In this document: positions 25,068 through 33,851 of the stretch, in pieces
Numbering within the stretch: position 1 is the first letter of the stretch
Layout of the letters: each line of letters starts with the position of its first letter
NCBI RefSeq assembly: GCF_002159945.1
Contig: NZ_NFJQ01000004.1
Span: 186,001-250,000 of the forward strand
Source: Cloacibacillus sp. An23
GTDB taxonomy: Bacteria > Synergistota > Synergistia > Synergistales > Synergistaceae
Direction: 5' to 3'
Length of the DNA: 64,000 bases
Translations under genes and position numbers: made by a program
Notes under the pieces: model-generated
Database searches by the model: none
The model's input: the letters and a program-made list of their open reading frames with translations, nothing else
Told to the model about the DNA's origin: nothing

Positions 25068-26881
25068 TTTTGCAGTCGCTCGCGAACTACTATATCCGAA
25101 AGTCACGAAATCCAAGCCCGGAAAGCCGCGTAGCCCCGTACGGCATGGAATACAAGGAGATAAAATTCATCATCGAGATAGACGACGACGGGAGCTTCGT
25201 CAACCTCGCCGATTTACGCGACGATAAAAAACGTGGTAAAACTCTGCTAGTACCGAAATCCGTCGGTCGCTCCGGCTCGGCAAGCTGGCAGACGGCGAAT
25301 CTGCTCTGGGACCATTACGGCTACGTTCTCGGCCAATCGAAGGCCGGGACGGAAAATCAGAACGCGGAAGGACAGCTTCGATCTTTCATCGCAAAAATAG
25401 AAAGCCTGCCCGAAGAGCTGAAAAGCGAGGAAGATATAGCCGCCGTCATTAAATGCTATCAAAGAGGCGAATATAAGAAAGTCCTGGAAAGCCCCAACTG
25501 GCCCGAATGCAATAAAATACCGGGCTGCAACATGACGTTCCGGCTTTTTTACGAAAGCCGCGCGGTTACGGAGAACAGGAAACTCATAGACTGGGCCGCG
25601 TCGGCGGTGAACGATGCGCCTGAAAAGGGCGGAGTCGTCGGGCGCTGCCTCGTGACCGGCGAAATAGGCGAGATAGCGCGCACGCACGCCAAGGTAGGCG
25701 TCGGAGGCAGCCAGGCTAACCTTGTCGGTTTTCAGAAAAACAGCGGATACGACTCGTACGGCAAGGAGCAGGGATACAACGCTCCGGTGTCTAAAAAAGC
25801 CGAGTTCTTCTACACGACGGCGCTGAATATACTGCTGAAGTCCCCAAGCAACAGGGCTCTCTTTCTAGACTCGAAGAAAAATATCCGCGTGGCGCTTCTC
25901 TTCTGGGCCGAGCCGCATTCCATTTCTGAAGACGACGCGGCGGACGCCGAACTGGCAGTACGCGCGCTGATATACGGTTCGAGCGGCGAGAGCGGCGATG
26001 ATGCCGACACAGGGATTAAAAACGCTAAAAATATTTTCAAATCTATCTTCAACGGCAGCGTGCCGACTACGACAAAGGACAGATTCTGTGTGCTCGGCAT
26101 CGCTCCGAATAAGGCACGCATCAGCGTCGTATTCTGGACACGCGGAACGCTGAAAGAAATCGCCCAAAATATCTATGAGTATGTGAAAGATGTAAATCTT
26201 GAAAACCGCGTAAATACAATAACTCCCTCCGTCTATGACATCCTGCGCTCCTCCGAATACCAGGGAAAGATGGAAAACGTCCCGTCGAACATGATCCCCG
26301 CGATGGTCTATTCGATTTTCAACGGAACGCCGTTTCCGTCCTCCGTATTCGGTCACGTCATGGCGAGAATACGCGCGGAACACAATCCGAGCAGCGTGCG
26401 CGTCGCGTTTCTCAAAGCATATTTGAACAGAAAATACCGGAACACAAAAGGAGCTGAGCTACAAGTGGCGCTTGATAAGAATAACGCAAACACGGCATAC
26501 AGGCTCGGAAGACTTCTCGCCGTACTACAGAAATTACAGGAAGAGGCGAATCCGGGCATCAACGCGACGTTGATGGACAGGTTTTACAGTTCCATGTCGT
26601 CGACGCCCGCGGCGGTGATTCCGACGCTGCTCCGCCTAAAAACGCACCATCTTGCAAAACTGCCGGTAGGCAGAAAAATCTTTTTCGAAAAAGTATTCAC
26701 GGAGATATTCTCCAATCTCAAACAGGGCGGCATTCCAAAACACATGTCGCTTGAACAGCAGGCCGATTTCGCCGTCGGGTACTATCACCAGCGCGAGGAC
26801 TTGTTCAAGGAAAAAGATAAGGATGCGTCAAACGGCAATAACGAGAGCGCGAACGGTACGAAAAGCGAAGACCAAAACTAA
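25064..26881 (+). CDS. cas8c: Cas8c (Csd1), large subunit of type I-C Cascade
   Basis: 605 residues, the usual Csd1 length. MILQSLANYYIRKSRNPSPESRVAPYGMEYKEIKFII, LLVPKSVGRSGSASWQTANLLWDHYGYVLG and GEIARTHAKVGVGGSQANLVGFQKNSGYDSYGKEQGYNAPVS are classic family stretches. It recognises the PAM and completes the surveillance complex; in I-C systems an internal start also yields a small subunit (Cas11c), which could arise from the C-terminal third here, though I cannot fix its start. The C-terminal tail is polar and Asn/Lys-rich. Confidence 0.95.
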   Translation: MILQSLANYYIRKSRNPSPESRVAPYGMEYKEIKFIIEIDDDGSFVNLADLRDDKKRGKTLLVPKSVGRSGSASWQTANLLWDHYGYVLGQSKAGTENQNAEGQLRSFIAKIESLPEELKSEEDIAAVIKCYQRGEYKKVLESPNWPECNKIPGCNMTFRLFYESRAVTENRKLIDWAASAVNDAPEKGGVVGRCLVTGEIGEIARTHAKVGVGGSQANLVGFQKNSGYDSYGKEQGYNAPVSKKAEFFYTTALNILLKSPSNRALFLDSKKNIRVALLFWAEPHSISEDDAADAELAVRALIYGSSGESGDDADTGIKNAKNIFKSIFNGSVPTTTKDRFCVLGIAPNKARISVVFWTRGTLKEIAQNIYEYVKDVNLENRVNTITPSVYDILRSSEYQGKMENVPSNMIPAMVYSIFNGTPFPSSVFGHVMARIRAEHNPSSVRVAFLKAYLNRKYRNTKGAELQVALDKNNANTAYRLGRLLAVLQKLQEEANPGINATLMDRFYSSMSSTPAAVIPTLLRLKTHHLAKLPVGRKIFFEKVFTEIFSNLKQGGIPKHMSLEQQADFAVGYYHQREDLFKEKDKDASNGNNESANGTKSEDQN

Positions 26882-26893
26882 GGAGGAACTGTA

Positions 26894-27835
26894 ATGACCG
26901 AGCTTAAGAACAAATACGACTTTTTATTCTTCTTCGACGTCAAAGACGGAAACCCGAACGGCGACCCCGACGCAGGAAATCTGCCGCGCATCGACGCTGA
27001 GACCGGCGACGGACTTGTCACCGACGTCTGCATAAAACGCAAGATACGCAACTACTTCCAGATAACGGCGCAGGACAAGCCGGGGTTCGACATTTTCGTG
27101 AAAGAAAAGGCCGTCCTCAATAACATGATAGCGGCGATGTACGACGAGCAGAACGGCGGAAAGACGCCCGATACCCCCGCGGAGACACAGGAGTTCGAGG
27201 ACAAGACGCAGGCCGGAATGTGCCGCAAGTACTTCGACATAAGAGCCTTCGGAGCCGTCATGAGCACCGGCAATAAAGAGGAAGCTGACACAGGCGAAGC
27301 GGAACAGGCAGAAGAAAGCGGCAAAAAGAAAAAGGCCAAGACTAAAATCGTCAAAAAAGCAGGACAGGTGCGCGGCCCTGTGCAGCTCACCTTCTCCCGC
27401 TCCGTTGAACCGATCATCGCGCAGGAACATGCGATAACGCGAATGGCTGTCACAAATGAAAAAGACGCGGAGAAAGAACGCACTATCGGACGCAAGTACA
27501 CTGTGCCGTACGGTCTCTACCGCGGCTGCGGATTCGTTTCGCCATACTTTGCGAAGAAAACAGGCTTCTCCGAGGAGGACTTGAAAGAACTCTGGAAAGC
27601 GATGGAAAATATGTTCGAGTTCGACCATTCTGCGGCACGCGGCATGATGAGCCTGCGCAAGCTCATTGTATTCAGGCACGATTCGGCGCTCGGCGACCGC
27701 CCTGCCTATGAACTTTTCGACAGGGTACAGTGCCGCCGCGTCACGGAAGGGCCTGCGCGCGGATATGAAGACTATTCCATCACGATAGACGGCAAGGAAG
27801 CCGAAGGAATTTTCGTCGAGCTTCCGGCAAAATAG
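26894..27835 (+). CDS. cas7c: Cas7c (Csd2), backbone subunit of type I-C Cascade
   Basis: 313 residues. YDFLFFFDVKDGNPNGDPDAGNLPRID at the N-terminus is the diagnostic Csd2 start; GPVQLTFSRSVEPIIAQEHAITRMAV and YTVPYGLYRGCGFVSPYFA follow. Several copies would wrap the crRNA spacer. A Lys/Glu-rich insertion (about 133-157, KKKKAKTKIVKK) stands out. A strong AAGGAGGA ribosome site precedes it. Confidence 0.95.
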   Translation: MTELKNKYDFLFFFDVKDGNPNGDPDAGNLPRIDAETGDGLVTDVCIKRKIRNYFQITAQDKPGFDIFVKEKAVLNNMIAAMYDEQNGGKTPDTPAETQEFEDKTQAGMCRKYFDIRAFGAVMSTGNKEEADTGEAEQAEESGKKKKAKTKIVKKAGQVRGPVQLTFSRSVEPIIAQEHAITRMAVTNEKDAEKERTIGRKYTVPYGLYRGCGFVSPYFAKKTGFSEEDLKELWKAMENMFEFDHSAARGMMSLRKLIVFRHDSALGDRPAYELFDRVQCRRVTEGPARGYEDYSITIDGKEAEGIFVELPAK

Positions 27836-27837
27836 CC

Positions 27838-28536
27838 ATGAACAGCGACGACGCCGAGCTTCTCATCTCCGGCCTTCAGCATCTTACTTTCTGCGAGAAG
27901 CAGTGGGCGCTGATACATCTTGAGGGGCTCTGGGAGGAGAACGTGCTCACGGCGGAGGGCTCGCACCTTCACGAGCGGGTGCATAAAATCGGGAGAGAGA
28001 GCCGCGGCGAGGTAAAGCTCGCGACAGGGCTTGAACTCAGCTCCGCGAGGCTCGGGCTGTACGGCGTCGCGGACATGGTCGAGTTCCGTCACGACGAGGA
28101 GCGCGGCGTCCGCGTCGCGGCCTTCGGCGGGCGGCGCAGGTGGCTGCCCTACCCCGTCGAGTACAAACACGGGCGCAAACGTCCGGACACGGCCGACGAG
28201 ATGCAGCTCTGCGCGCAGGCCGTCTGCCTTGAAGAAATGCTCGGCGTCGAGATACCTTCGGGCGCGGTCTACTACGGCGAGCCTAAACGCCGCACGGAAA
28301 TAGAGCTTACGCCGGCGCTGCGCGCGAAGCTCGAGGAAAAATGCGCGCGCGCCCGCGCGATCATGAGCGGCGAGGCCGCGCCTGAATATAACGTGGGCAA
28401 ACACTGCAAAAGCTGCTCGATGAACAAATTCTGCATGCCGGAGAAGACGGGCGGCCGCGACCGTTCAGCGCGCTACGTCGCCGGGCTCTTCCGGCTGCTT
28501 TCCGAAAATACCGGCGACGAGGAGGGCGGACTATGA
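27838..28536 (+). CDS. cas4: Cas4 exonuclease of the adaptation module
   Basis: 232 residues. The RecB-like nuclease motifs are visible: Cys19 in LTFCEKQWALI, GVADMVEF (Asp), and YPVEYKHGRKRP (Glu/Lys) followed by DEMQLCAQAVCLEEM (QxxxY-like region). The iron-sulfur cysteines close the protein in HCKSCSMNKFCMP (about 189-199). It trims and selects PAM-bearing prespacers with Cas1-Cas2. It starts 2 bases after cas7 and overlaps cas1 by 4 bases. Confidence 0.95.
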   Translation: MNSDDAELLISGLQHLTFCEKQWALIHLEGLWEENVLTAEGSHLHERVHKIGRESRGEVKLATGLELSSARLGLYGVADMVEFRHDEERGVRVAAFGGRRRWLPYPVEYKHGRKRPDTADEMQLCAQAVCLEEMLGVEIPSGAVYYGEPKRRTEIELTPALRAKLEEKCARARAIMSGEAAPEYNVGKHCKSCSMNKFCMPEKTGGRDRSARYVAGLFRLLSENTGDEEGGL

Positions 28537-29567
28537 GACGTATGCTCAACAGCCTGTTCATAACGACGCAGGGCGCGTGGCTCTCGCTGCGCAACGGCAA
28601 CATAGTCGTAAACGTTGACGGCGAAGAAAAGGCTTCGTTTCCCGCGATAAACTTCGGCTCCATACTCTGCTTCGGCCGCGTCAACGCGACGCCGCCGCTC
28701 ATGGGCTTCTGCGCGGACAACGGGGTGTCTCTGTCGTTTTTCAAGGAAAACGGGCGCTTTCTCGCGCGCGTGCAGGGGCCAGTCCACGGCAACGTGCTGC
28801 TGCGTCGCGCGCAGTACAGGCTGGCGGACGACGAGAAGGCGTCCGCGGAAATCGCGCGCGACGTGCTGATCGGCAAACTGGCGAACACGCGTACAGTCCT
28901 CCGGCGCTTTCTGCGCGACCATCCGCAGGAAGGAGAGGCGGCAGAAAAATTCCGCTCCGCGCTCTCCGTGACGGAGGCGCTCGCGCCGCAGCTCAAAGCC
29001 GCAAAAGATACGGAAGAGCTGCGCGGCTACGAAGGCACGGCGGCGCGCGCATACTTCGACGCCTTCGACGGAATGATCCTGCATCAGAAAGAACACTTCA
29101 AATTCACGGAACGCACGCGCCGCCCGCCGCGCGACGCGGTCAACGCGATGCTCTCGTACATATATTCGATACTTGCGAGCGAGGCCGCCTCGGCGCTCGA
29201 AGGCGCAGGCCTCGACCCCGCCGTGGGATTCCTGCACAAGGACAGGCCCGGCCGCCCGAGCCTCGCGCTCGACCTAATGGAAGAATTCCGCACATGGCTC
29301 GCGGACAGGCTCGTCCTGTCGATGATAAACATGAAACAGGTGAAGCCCGAGGATTTCAGGACGAGCGAAAGCGGCGCGGTGGAAATGGACGGCGGCGCGA
29401 AGAAAAAGCTGATAGCCGAATGGCAGTCGCGCAAGCAGGACGAAATAACACACCCGTACACAGGCGAGAAAATGCCGATAGGCATGGTCCCGCACATGCA
29501 GGCGATGCTCCTCGCGCGGCGCATACGCGGCGACATGAGGGAATATCCGCCCTTCGTCTGGAAATAG
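28533..29567 (+). CDS. cas1: Cas1 integrase
   Basis: 344 residues. RRMLNSLFITTQGAWLSLRNGNIVV starts the N-terminal beta domain. The active-site region of the helical domain is AMLSYIYSILASEAASALEGAGLDPAVGFLH (Glu and His) with RPGRPSLALDLMEEFR (Asp/Glu, about 240-255). It inserts new spacers at the leader-repeat junction together with Cas2. Start ATG overlaps the cas4 stop. Confidence 0.96.
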   Translation: MRRMLNSLFITTQGAWLSLRNGNIVVNVDGEEKASFPAINFGSILCFGRVNATPPLMGFCADNGVSLSFFKENGRFLARVQGPVHGNVLLRRAQYRLADDEKASAEIARDVLIGKLANTRTVLRRFLRDHPQEGEAAEKFRSALSVTEALAPQLKAAKDTEELRGYEGTAARAYFDAFDGMILHQKEHFKFTERTRRPPRDAVNAMLSYIYSILASEAASALEGAGLDPAVGFLHKDRPGRPSLALDLMEEFRTWLADRLVLSMINMKQVKPEDFRTSESGAVEMDGGAKKKLIAEWQSRKQDEITHPYTGEKMPIGMVPHMQAMLLARRIRGDMREYPPFVWK

Positions 29568-29579
29568 GAGGCGTGCAAA

Positions 29580-29870
29580 ATGCTTGTTGTGGTAAGCTAC
29601 GACGTGAACACGCAGAGCGAAGGCGGACAGAAGCGGCTGCGCCGCGTCGCGAAGCTCTGCGAAAAGTACGGCCAGCGCGTGCAGTTCTCCGTCTTTGAAT
29701 GCCTCGTAGACCCGGTGCAGTGGACGGAGCTGAAATTTCAGCTCGAAAAAATGATAGACAAAGAGACGGACAGTCTGCGCTACTACTTCCTCGGCGCGAA
29801 CTGGAAGAAGCGCGTAGAACACTGCGGCGCGAAAGAGCCCTACGACCCGCAGGGCGTGCTGATATTGTAA
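29580..29870 (+). CDS. cas2: Cas2
   Basis: 96 residues. MLVVVSYDVNTQSEGGQKRLRRVAKLCEKYGQRVQFSVFEC is the Cas2 ferredoxin-fold start with the conserved Asp8. It is the structural partner of Cas1 in spacer integration. It is the last gene of the cas operon; only 15 bases later a diverged repeat begins, so no normal leader separates cas2 from the relic array. Confidence 0.96.
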   Translation: MLVVVSYDVNTQSEGGQKRLRRVAKLCEKYGQRVQFSVFECLVDPVQWTELKFQLEKMIDKETDSLRYYFLGANWKKRVEHCGAKEPYDPQGVLIL

Positions 29871-29885
29871 AATCAAGATAGCGAA

Positions 29886-30365
29886 AAGCCGCCCGCTTTA
29901 GCGGGCGTGAGTTGAAACCGAGAGGGAAACGGGCGAAGCATAAGGATATGGCTCGACCATATTTTGAAGACTGAGCTGAAAAAGGTCGTCGATTGGAGCC
30001 GCGTAGACAAGGACGATTATCTGCTAGCTATGGAACGCAGTCCTATAAAGGACGTGGAAATCAAGGCGCTGCTCAAAGCCGCGCTGACGGACAAAATCGA
30101 CGACAGAGATACGTACATGAAGGGCGTGGACGCAAGCTACAGCTACGAAGGGTACGGCGTCTACAAAACGCGCGATTTGAGCGGAAACCGGTAAAGTTCG
30201 CCGCCGCGCGCGGCGTGAGTTGAAACTGCGGACACGGGAGGCAGGTCGTGAAGTAATCGTGTCGCCCGAAATTTTCGGACGTGAGTTGAAACTTGTCGCG
30301 GAATCACTCGTTCCATATCAGGTTGTATACCGCCGGTGCGTTTGCCTGCCGGCGCGGATTGAAAC
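29886..30365 (+). CRISPR. Relic CRISPR array with four diverged repeats downstream of cas2
   Basis: Repeat-like units end at 29918, 30226, 30292 (each GTGAGTTGAAAC) and 30365 (GCGGATTGAAAC), so the crRNA sense is the plus strand. Upstream of each handle the bases differ but remain self-complementary: GCCCGC/GCGGGC, CGCCGC/GCGGCG, CCGAAA/TTTCGG and a weaker CCGG stem. Units 2 and 3 are separated by a normal 34-nt spacer (30227-30260); units 3 and 4 by about 40 nt; units 1 and 2 by 275 nt holding a fic gene fragment. No leader is seen. The array looks decayed and no longer grows, while the two distant arrays carry uniform repeats. Confidence 0.7.
29919..30194 (+). pseudogene. fic/doc-family 3' fragment between two relic repeats
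   Basis: The frame opens at the first base after repeat 1 and ends at its own TAA (30192-30194), immediately before repeat 2. The translation begins REGNGRSIRIWLDHILK, the anion-binding loop of Fic AMP-transferases (HPFxxGNGRxxR) but without the HPF triplet that supplies the catalytic His. It ends with SPIKDVEIKALLKAALTDKI and YMKGVDASYSYEGYG, the usual C-terminus of this Fic group. The upstream half is absent; the codon before is AAC and the one before that a TGA within the repeat. It should be inactive. Confidence 0.75.
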
Positions 30366-30417
30366 GGCTAACAGGAACAATGGGCCGATTATCGTTATTT
30401 TCTATTAAAGATGCGAA

Positions 30418-30443
30418 AAGGCGCGGCGTTCAGGCCGCGCCTT
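30418..30443 (-). terminator. Terminator of the minus-strand dehydrogenase gene
   Basis: Arms AAGGCGCGGC (30418-30427) and GCCGCGCCTT (30434-30443); read on the minus strand the stem is followed by a TTTT run. It also bounds the relic array on its right. Confidence 0.75.
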
Positions 30444-30480
30444 CAATTCGTCGGTGTTTCGCAGTTTTCCCGCCGCTTCC

Positions 30481-31362
30481 CTACTCCTCCTGCGGGTCGT
30501 ACAGGCAGTACAGAGACTGCGTGCCTTTGTTTTCGTAGCCGCCTTCGGCGAGTTCTTCGTAGAGCTCGCGCGTGAGGGTGAGGGCTGGGAGGTCTAGTTC
30601 CATCGCGTCGGCGGCTTCTTCGGCCAGTTTCATGTCTTTGATGTAGTGTTTGACGAAGAAGCCCGGCTCGAAGTCGCCTTTGAGGATACGCGGGCCGTAG
30701 TTGGCGAGGCTCCACGTCGCCGCCGAGCCGCCGCCTACCGCTTCGATGAATTCTTTGAGGTCGAGGCCGCACGATTTCGCGAAGGCGAGCGCTTCGCACA
30801 TTCCGGTCATCGTTCCGGCTATGACTATCTGGTTGCCGAGTTTCGCGTTCTGTCCGTCGCCCGCGCCGCCCATTAGTTTTATCGTGCGGCCCATCTCTTT
30901 GAAGTAGGGCAGCGCCTTTTCAAAATCTTCTTTGTCGCCGCCTGCGAATATGGTGAGCGTAGCTTCGCGCGCGCCTTTGTCGCCGCCTGTTACGGGCGCG
31001 TCGAGTATGCCGAGGCCGCGTTTTTTGCCGGCGGCGTAGATTTTGCGCGCAAGGCTCGGGCTCGAGGTCGTCATGTCGATGAGCAGAGCGCCCTCTTTCG
31101 CGTTTTCGACGAGGCCGTTTTTGCCGAGGTAGGTTTCTTCCACGTCTTTTGGAAAGCCGACCATCGTGAAAACGACGTCGCATTTCTTCGCTATCTCGGC
31201 GGGCGAGTCTTCCCATATCGCGCCGCGCGAGACTAGTTCGTCCGTCTTGGACTTTGTGCGGTTGTAGACGTGAAGCTCCCAGCCCGCGTCGAGCAGGTGT
31301 CCCGCCATGCTGTGGCCCATGACGCCTATTCCTATGAATCCGAGTATTTTTTTGTCAGCCAT
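30481..31362 (-). CDS. Beta-hydroxyacid dehydrogenase (tartronate semialdehyde reductase / 3-hydroxyisobutyrate dehydrogenase family)
   Basis: 293 residues. GFIGIGVMGHSMAGHLLDAGWELHVYNRT is the dinucleotide-binding start; DAPVTGGDKGARE (about 121-133) is the substrate loop and GDGQNAKLGNQIV holds the catalytic Lys (about 173). It reduces a small 2-hydroxy- or 3-hydroxy-acid semialdehyde with NAD(P)H. The nearby glycerate kinase, GntP and CdaR genes make tartronate semialdehyde reductase attractive, but 3-hydroxyisobutyrate dehydrogenase cannot be excluded. It follows the MscS gene by 5 bases. Confidence 0.85.
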   Translation of the reverse strand: MADKKILGFIGIGVMGHSMAGHLLDAGWELHVYNRTKSKTDELVSRGAIWEDSPAEIAKKCDVVFTMVGFPKDVEETYLGKNGLVENAKEGALLIDMTTSSPSLARKIYAAGKKRGLGILDAPVTGGDKGAREATLTIFAGGDKEDFEKALPYFKEMGRTIKLMGGAGDGQNAKLGNQIVIAGTMTGMCEALAFAKSCGLDLKEFIEAVGGGSAATWSLANYGPRILKGDFEPGFFVKHYIKDMKLAEEAADAMELDLPALTLTRELYEELAEGGYENKGTQSLYCLYDPQEE

Positions 31363-31367
31363 TTATA

Positions 31368-32210
31368 TCACTCCGTTTTTAAGATTGTTTCCGTCGATAG
31401 AGTTTCGCCCCGGCGCATGCGGACGTTTACGACCGGCGGGCGCATTTCGATGCCGTGTTCGGCGTAAGCTCCGGGGATCGCGTCTATTATGTCGAAATAG
31501 AGCTCCCAGTAGTCGTCGGTCCTGCACCATACGCGCACGGCGTATTCGACCTGTTCTTCGTAGGCGCGCACGCGGATGAACGGCTCCGGCTCTTTCAGCA
31601 CTTTCGGGAATTTCGCCACGGCGGAGCGAAGCGCCGCCTTGACGGTCTCCGCGGGATAGGCGTAGTCGGCCTTGAATATCAGGTCTACGCGCCTGTTTTC
31701 CTGCTCCGTGTAGTTGATTATCTTCGAGGTGGACACTTCGTTGTTCGGGATGTATATCACGCGGCGGTCGAAGGTCGTGAGCTGCGTGTTCATGAAGCCT
31801 ATCTCGCTGACCGTGCCGCTCACGCCGCCGACTTCCACGTAGTCGCCGACTTTGAACGGCTTGACGGAGAGCAGCATCAGACCGCACGAGACGCTTGATA
31901 GCACGCTTTGGAGCGAGAGGGATATCGCGAGGCCCGCGACGCTCAGCAGCGCGACGAGCGACGTTATCGGCACGCCGAGCACGCCGGCTACAGTGACGAA
32001 AAGGACGAAGTAGAGCACGAGGCGCGTCGAGGCCAGGATGAAGCGGTGGAGCGTCTGGTCTATCGACGATTTGGCGAGAGCCTTCGCCGCGGCCGCCATG
32101 ACGAGGCGTATGATGACGAGTCCCGCGGCGAGGAACAGGATTGCCGGCAGCAGCGACGCGAGCGTGACTTTTTCGAGCATCATGGAGAGTCCGTCAAAGT
32201 TGAAATTCAC
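31368..32210 (-). CDS. Small-conductance mechanosensitive channel (MscS family)
   Basis: 280 residues. Three N-terminal membrane segments (about 17-40, 58-80, 83-110) end in the pore helix SVAGLAISLSLQSVLSSVSCGLMLL. The beta domain KPFKVGDYVEVGGVSGTVSEIGFMNTQLTTFDRRVIYIPNN follows, and then the vestibule domain. It releases osmolytes under membrane tension. It is upstream of the dehydrogenase gene on the same strand and probably shares its transcript. Confidence 0.92.
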   Translation of the reverse strand: MNFNFDGLSMMLEKVTLASLLPAILFLAAGLVIIRLVMAAAAKALAKSSIDQTLHRFILASTRLVLYFVLFVTVAGVLGVPITSLVALLSVAGLAISLSLQSVLSSVSCGLMLLSVKPFKVGDYVEVGGVSGTVSEIGFMNTQLTTFDRRVIYIPNNEVSTSKIINYTEQENRRVDLIFKADYAYPAETVKAALRSAVAKFPKVLKEPEPFIRVRAYEEQVEYAVRVWCRTDDYWELYFDIIDAIPGAYAEHGIEMRPPVVNVRMRRGETLSTETILKTE

Positions 32211-32305
32211 AGCCGCATCCCCTTTCCGTCAAAGCCGCGCGGACGCGCGGCGTTTTCCGGTTTCATTCTATATTCTGGGCTGGGCTTTTGCAATGAGCGC
32301 ACACT

Positions 32306-32335
32306 AAAAAGCCCGTCCAACAACTTGGACGGGCT
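32306..32335 (-). terminator. Terminator downstream of tRNA-Asn
   Basis: Arms AGCCCGTCCAA (32310-32320) and TTGGACGGGCT (32325-32335); on the minus strand five T follow. It lies nine bases past the tRNA end. Confidence 0.85.
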
Positions 32336-32343
32336 GGAATATC

Positions 32344-32419
32344 TGGCTCCCCGACGAGGACTCGAACCTCGAACCTAGTGATTAACAGTCACCCGCGCTG
32401 CCGATTGCGCCATCGGGGA
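32344..32419 (-). tRNA. tRNA-Asn (anticodon GTT)
   Basis: 76 nt with an encoded CCA end. The acceptor stem is TCCCCGA / TCGGGGA, the anticodon loop reads CTGTTAA with anticodon GTT, and the T-loop GGTTCGAGTCC-type sequence is present. A terminator follows on the same strand. Confidence 0.95.
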
Positions 32420-32512
32420 ATAACCGCCGAAAATCTCAACAGGGGATATTATAGCACGCTTTCCTGTTTTGACAAGCCTTTTTTGCCGCGCCTGTTTATC
32501 CGGCCTTTTTTG

Positions 32513-33124
32513 TTACCGGCCGCAGCTTTCGCAGTAGCGTATTATCGTCTCTACCGCGCCGTCTACGCCGCACTTGTCGGTGCAGATGCAGAGGTCGTAG
32601 TCCTCCATGCGTCCCCATTTGCGGTCGGTGTAGAACTCGTGGTACTTGGCGCGCTTTTTGTCTACGTCGATGATGCGCTTGCGTATCTCGTCCTTCGTGA
32701 AGTCGAGCCCTTCGGGCACCATCGCCATTTTTCTCTTGACGCGCTCTTCGAGGCTCGCGTAGATGAAGCAGTTTATCGGGTTCATGTTGCGCAGGATGTA
32801 GTCCGCGCACCGGCCTATGACGACGCACGGGCCGCGCTCCGCGAGGCTGCGTATGAGCTTCGACTGCCCTTTGTAGATGAGGTCGGAGGGCAGGTCCTGA
32901 TAGAATACCGGCATGGCGAAGCCCGGCATGACTGGGCATATCGGCGGCGAGCATTTCTCCTCGTGCGCTTCGATGAAACTCGCGTCGTATTTTCCGTCCT
33001 TTGCCAGGAGGTCTACGAGCTCCTTGTCGTAGAACTTCACGCCGAGGCGCTTCGCGAGCTTGACGCCTATCTCGTGTCCGCCGCTCCCGAACTGGCGGCT
33101 GATCGTTATTATCCGGCTGCTCAT
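32513..33124 (-). CDS. Cytidylate kinase-like family protein
   Basis: 203 residues. SRIITISRQFGSGGHEIGVKLAKRLGVKFYDKELV carries a P-loop variant of the cytidylate-kinase-2 family, and GPCVVIGRCADYIL plus ASLEERVKRKM fit a nucleoside-monophosphate-kinase fold. It lacks the classic lid of Cmk, so its phosphoryl acceptor is uncertain. It stands alone upstream of tRNA-Asn on the minus strand. Confidence 0.82.
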   Translation of the reverse strand: MSSRIITISRQFGSGGHEIGVKLAKRLGVKFYDKELVDLLAKDGKYDASFIEAHEEKCSPPICPVMPGFAMPVFYQDLPSDLIYKGQSKLIRSLAERGPCVVIGRCADYILRNMNPINCFIYASLEERVKRKMAMVPEGLDFTKDEIRKRIIDVDKKRAKYHEFYTDRKWGRMEDYDLCICTDKCGVDGAVETIIRYCESCGR

Positions 33125-33300
33125 GCCATCACGTCCTTTCGCTTTACTTTATCAGTATTATACCGTCATTGAAGCCGCAGCGCGCGGGCGATTTGACGCA
33201 AAAAACGCGAATGTGCGGAGGCCGTTCGCTAACCGCGTCTTGTAAGCTCTCCGCCGCGGTGATAGACTAAAGGCATTTCATGAGATCCGGGTGAGACGGT

Positions 33301-33807
33301 ATGATATATCTGAAGGAGGCCAACCTCGAGGACGCCGCTAAGGAGTACGCCTTTATCCGCGAACTGCCGCCGTGCGAGAACGGCTTTACGAATTTCTGCT
33401 TCGGCATGTCGGAGGAGGAATTTACCGCGCGCGCTCTGCCGCGGATGATGGATTTCGCGCGCGGAGCCGGGCTGCCCGTGGGGTATGTGCCGGAGACGAA
33501 TCTTTTTCTATGGGAAGACGGCGAGGTCGTCGGCCTTTTCCGCCTGCGCCACGCGCTTACGGAATGGCTGCGCGTCGGCGCGGGGCATATCGGCTACGCG
33601 ATAGCGAAGCCGCACCGCGGGCGCGGCCTCGCGACGCGCGGGCTGGCTCTCGCGCTCGAATACGCGCGCGGCGTCGTGCGCGAGGACGAGATATACATGT
33701 CCGTCAGCAGGACGAACGCCGCGTCGCTGCGCGCGCAGCAGAAGAACGGCGCGTATATCCACCACTCAGACGGCGAGTGGCACTATACGCGCATAAAGCT
33801 TTCGTAG
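33301..33807 (+). CDS. GNAT-family N-acetyltransferase
   Basis: 168 residues. The acetyl-CoA-binding motif A is HIGYAIAKPHRGRGLATRGLALALEYAR (about 100-127), followed by MSVSRTNAASLRAQQKNGAYI, a typical motif B. The substrate is unknown. The start is the ATG at 33301 behind GGGTGAG. Confidence 0.85.
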   Translation: MIYLKEANLEDAAKEYAFIRELPPCENGFTNFCFGMSEEEFTARALPRMMDFARGAGLPVGYVPETNLFLWEDGEVVGLFRLRHALTEWLRVGAGHIGYAIAKPHRGRGLATRGLALALEYARGVVREDEIYMSVSRTNAASLRAQQKNGAYIHHSDGEWHYTRIKLS

Positions 33808-33851
33808 AACGCGGGCCGGACGCCCCCGTCCGCGGCCAGCGCGATACGCCG

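Noticed and set aside
30300-30335. TTCCATAT in the last relic spacer, resembling the PAM and seed of the cas promoter target
   Set aside because: The match is eight bases, is not at the handle-proximal end of the spacer and does not continue; chance is the simplest view.
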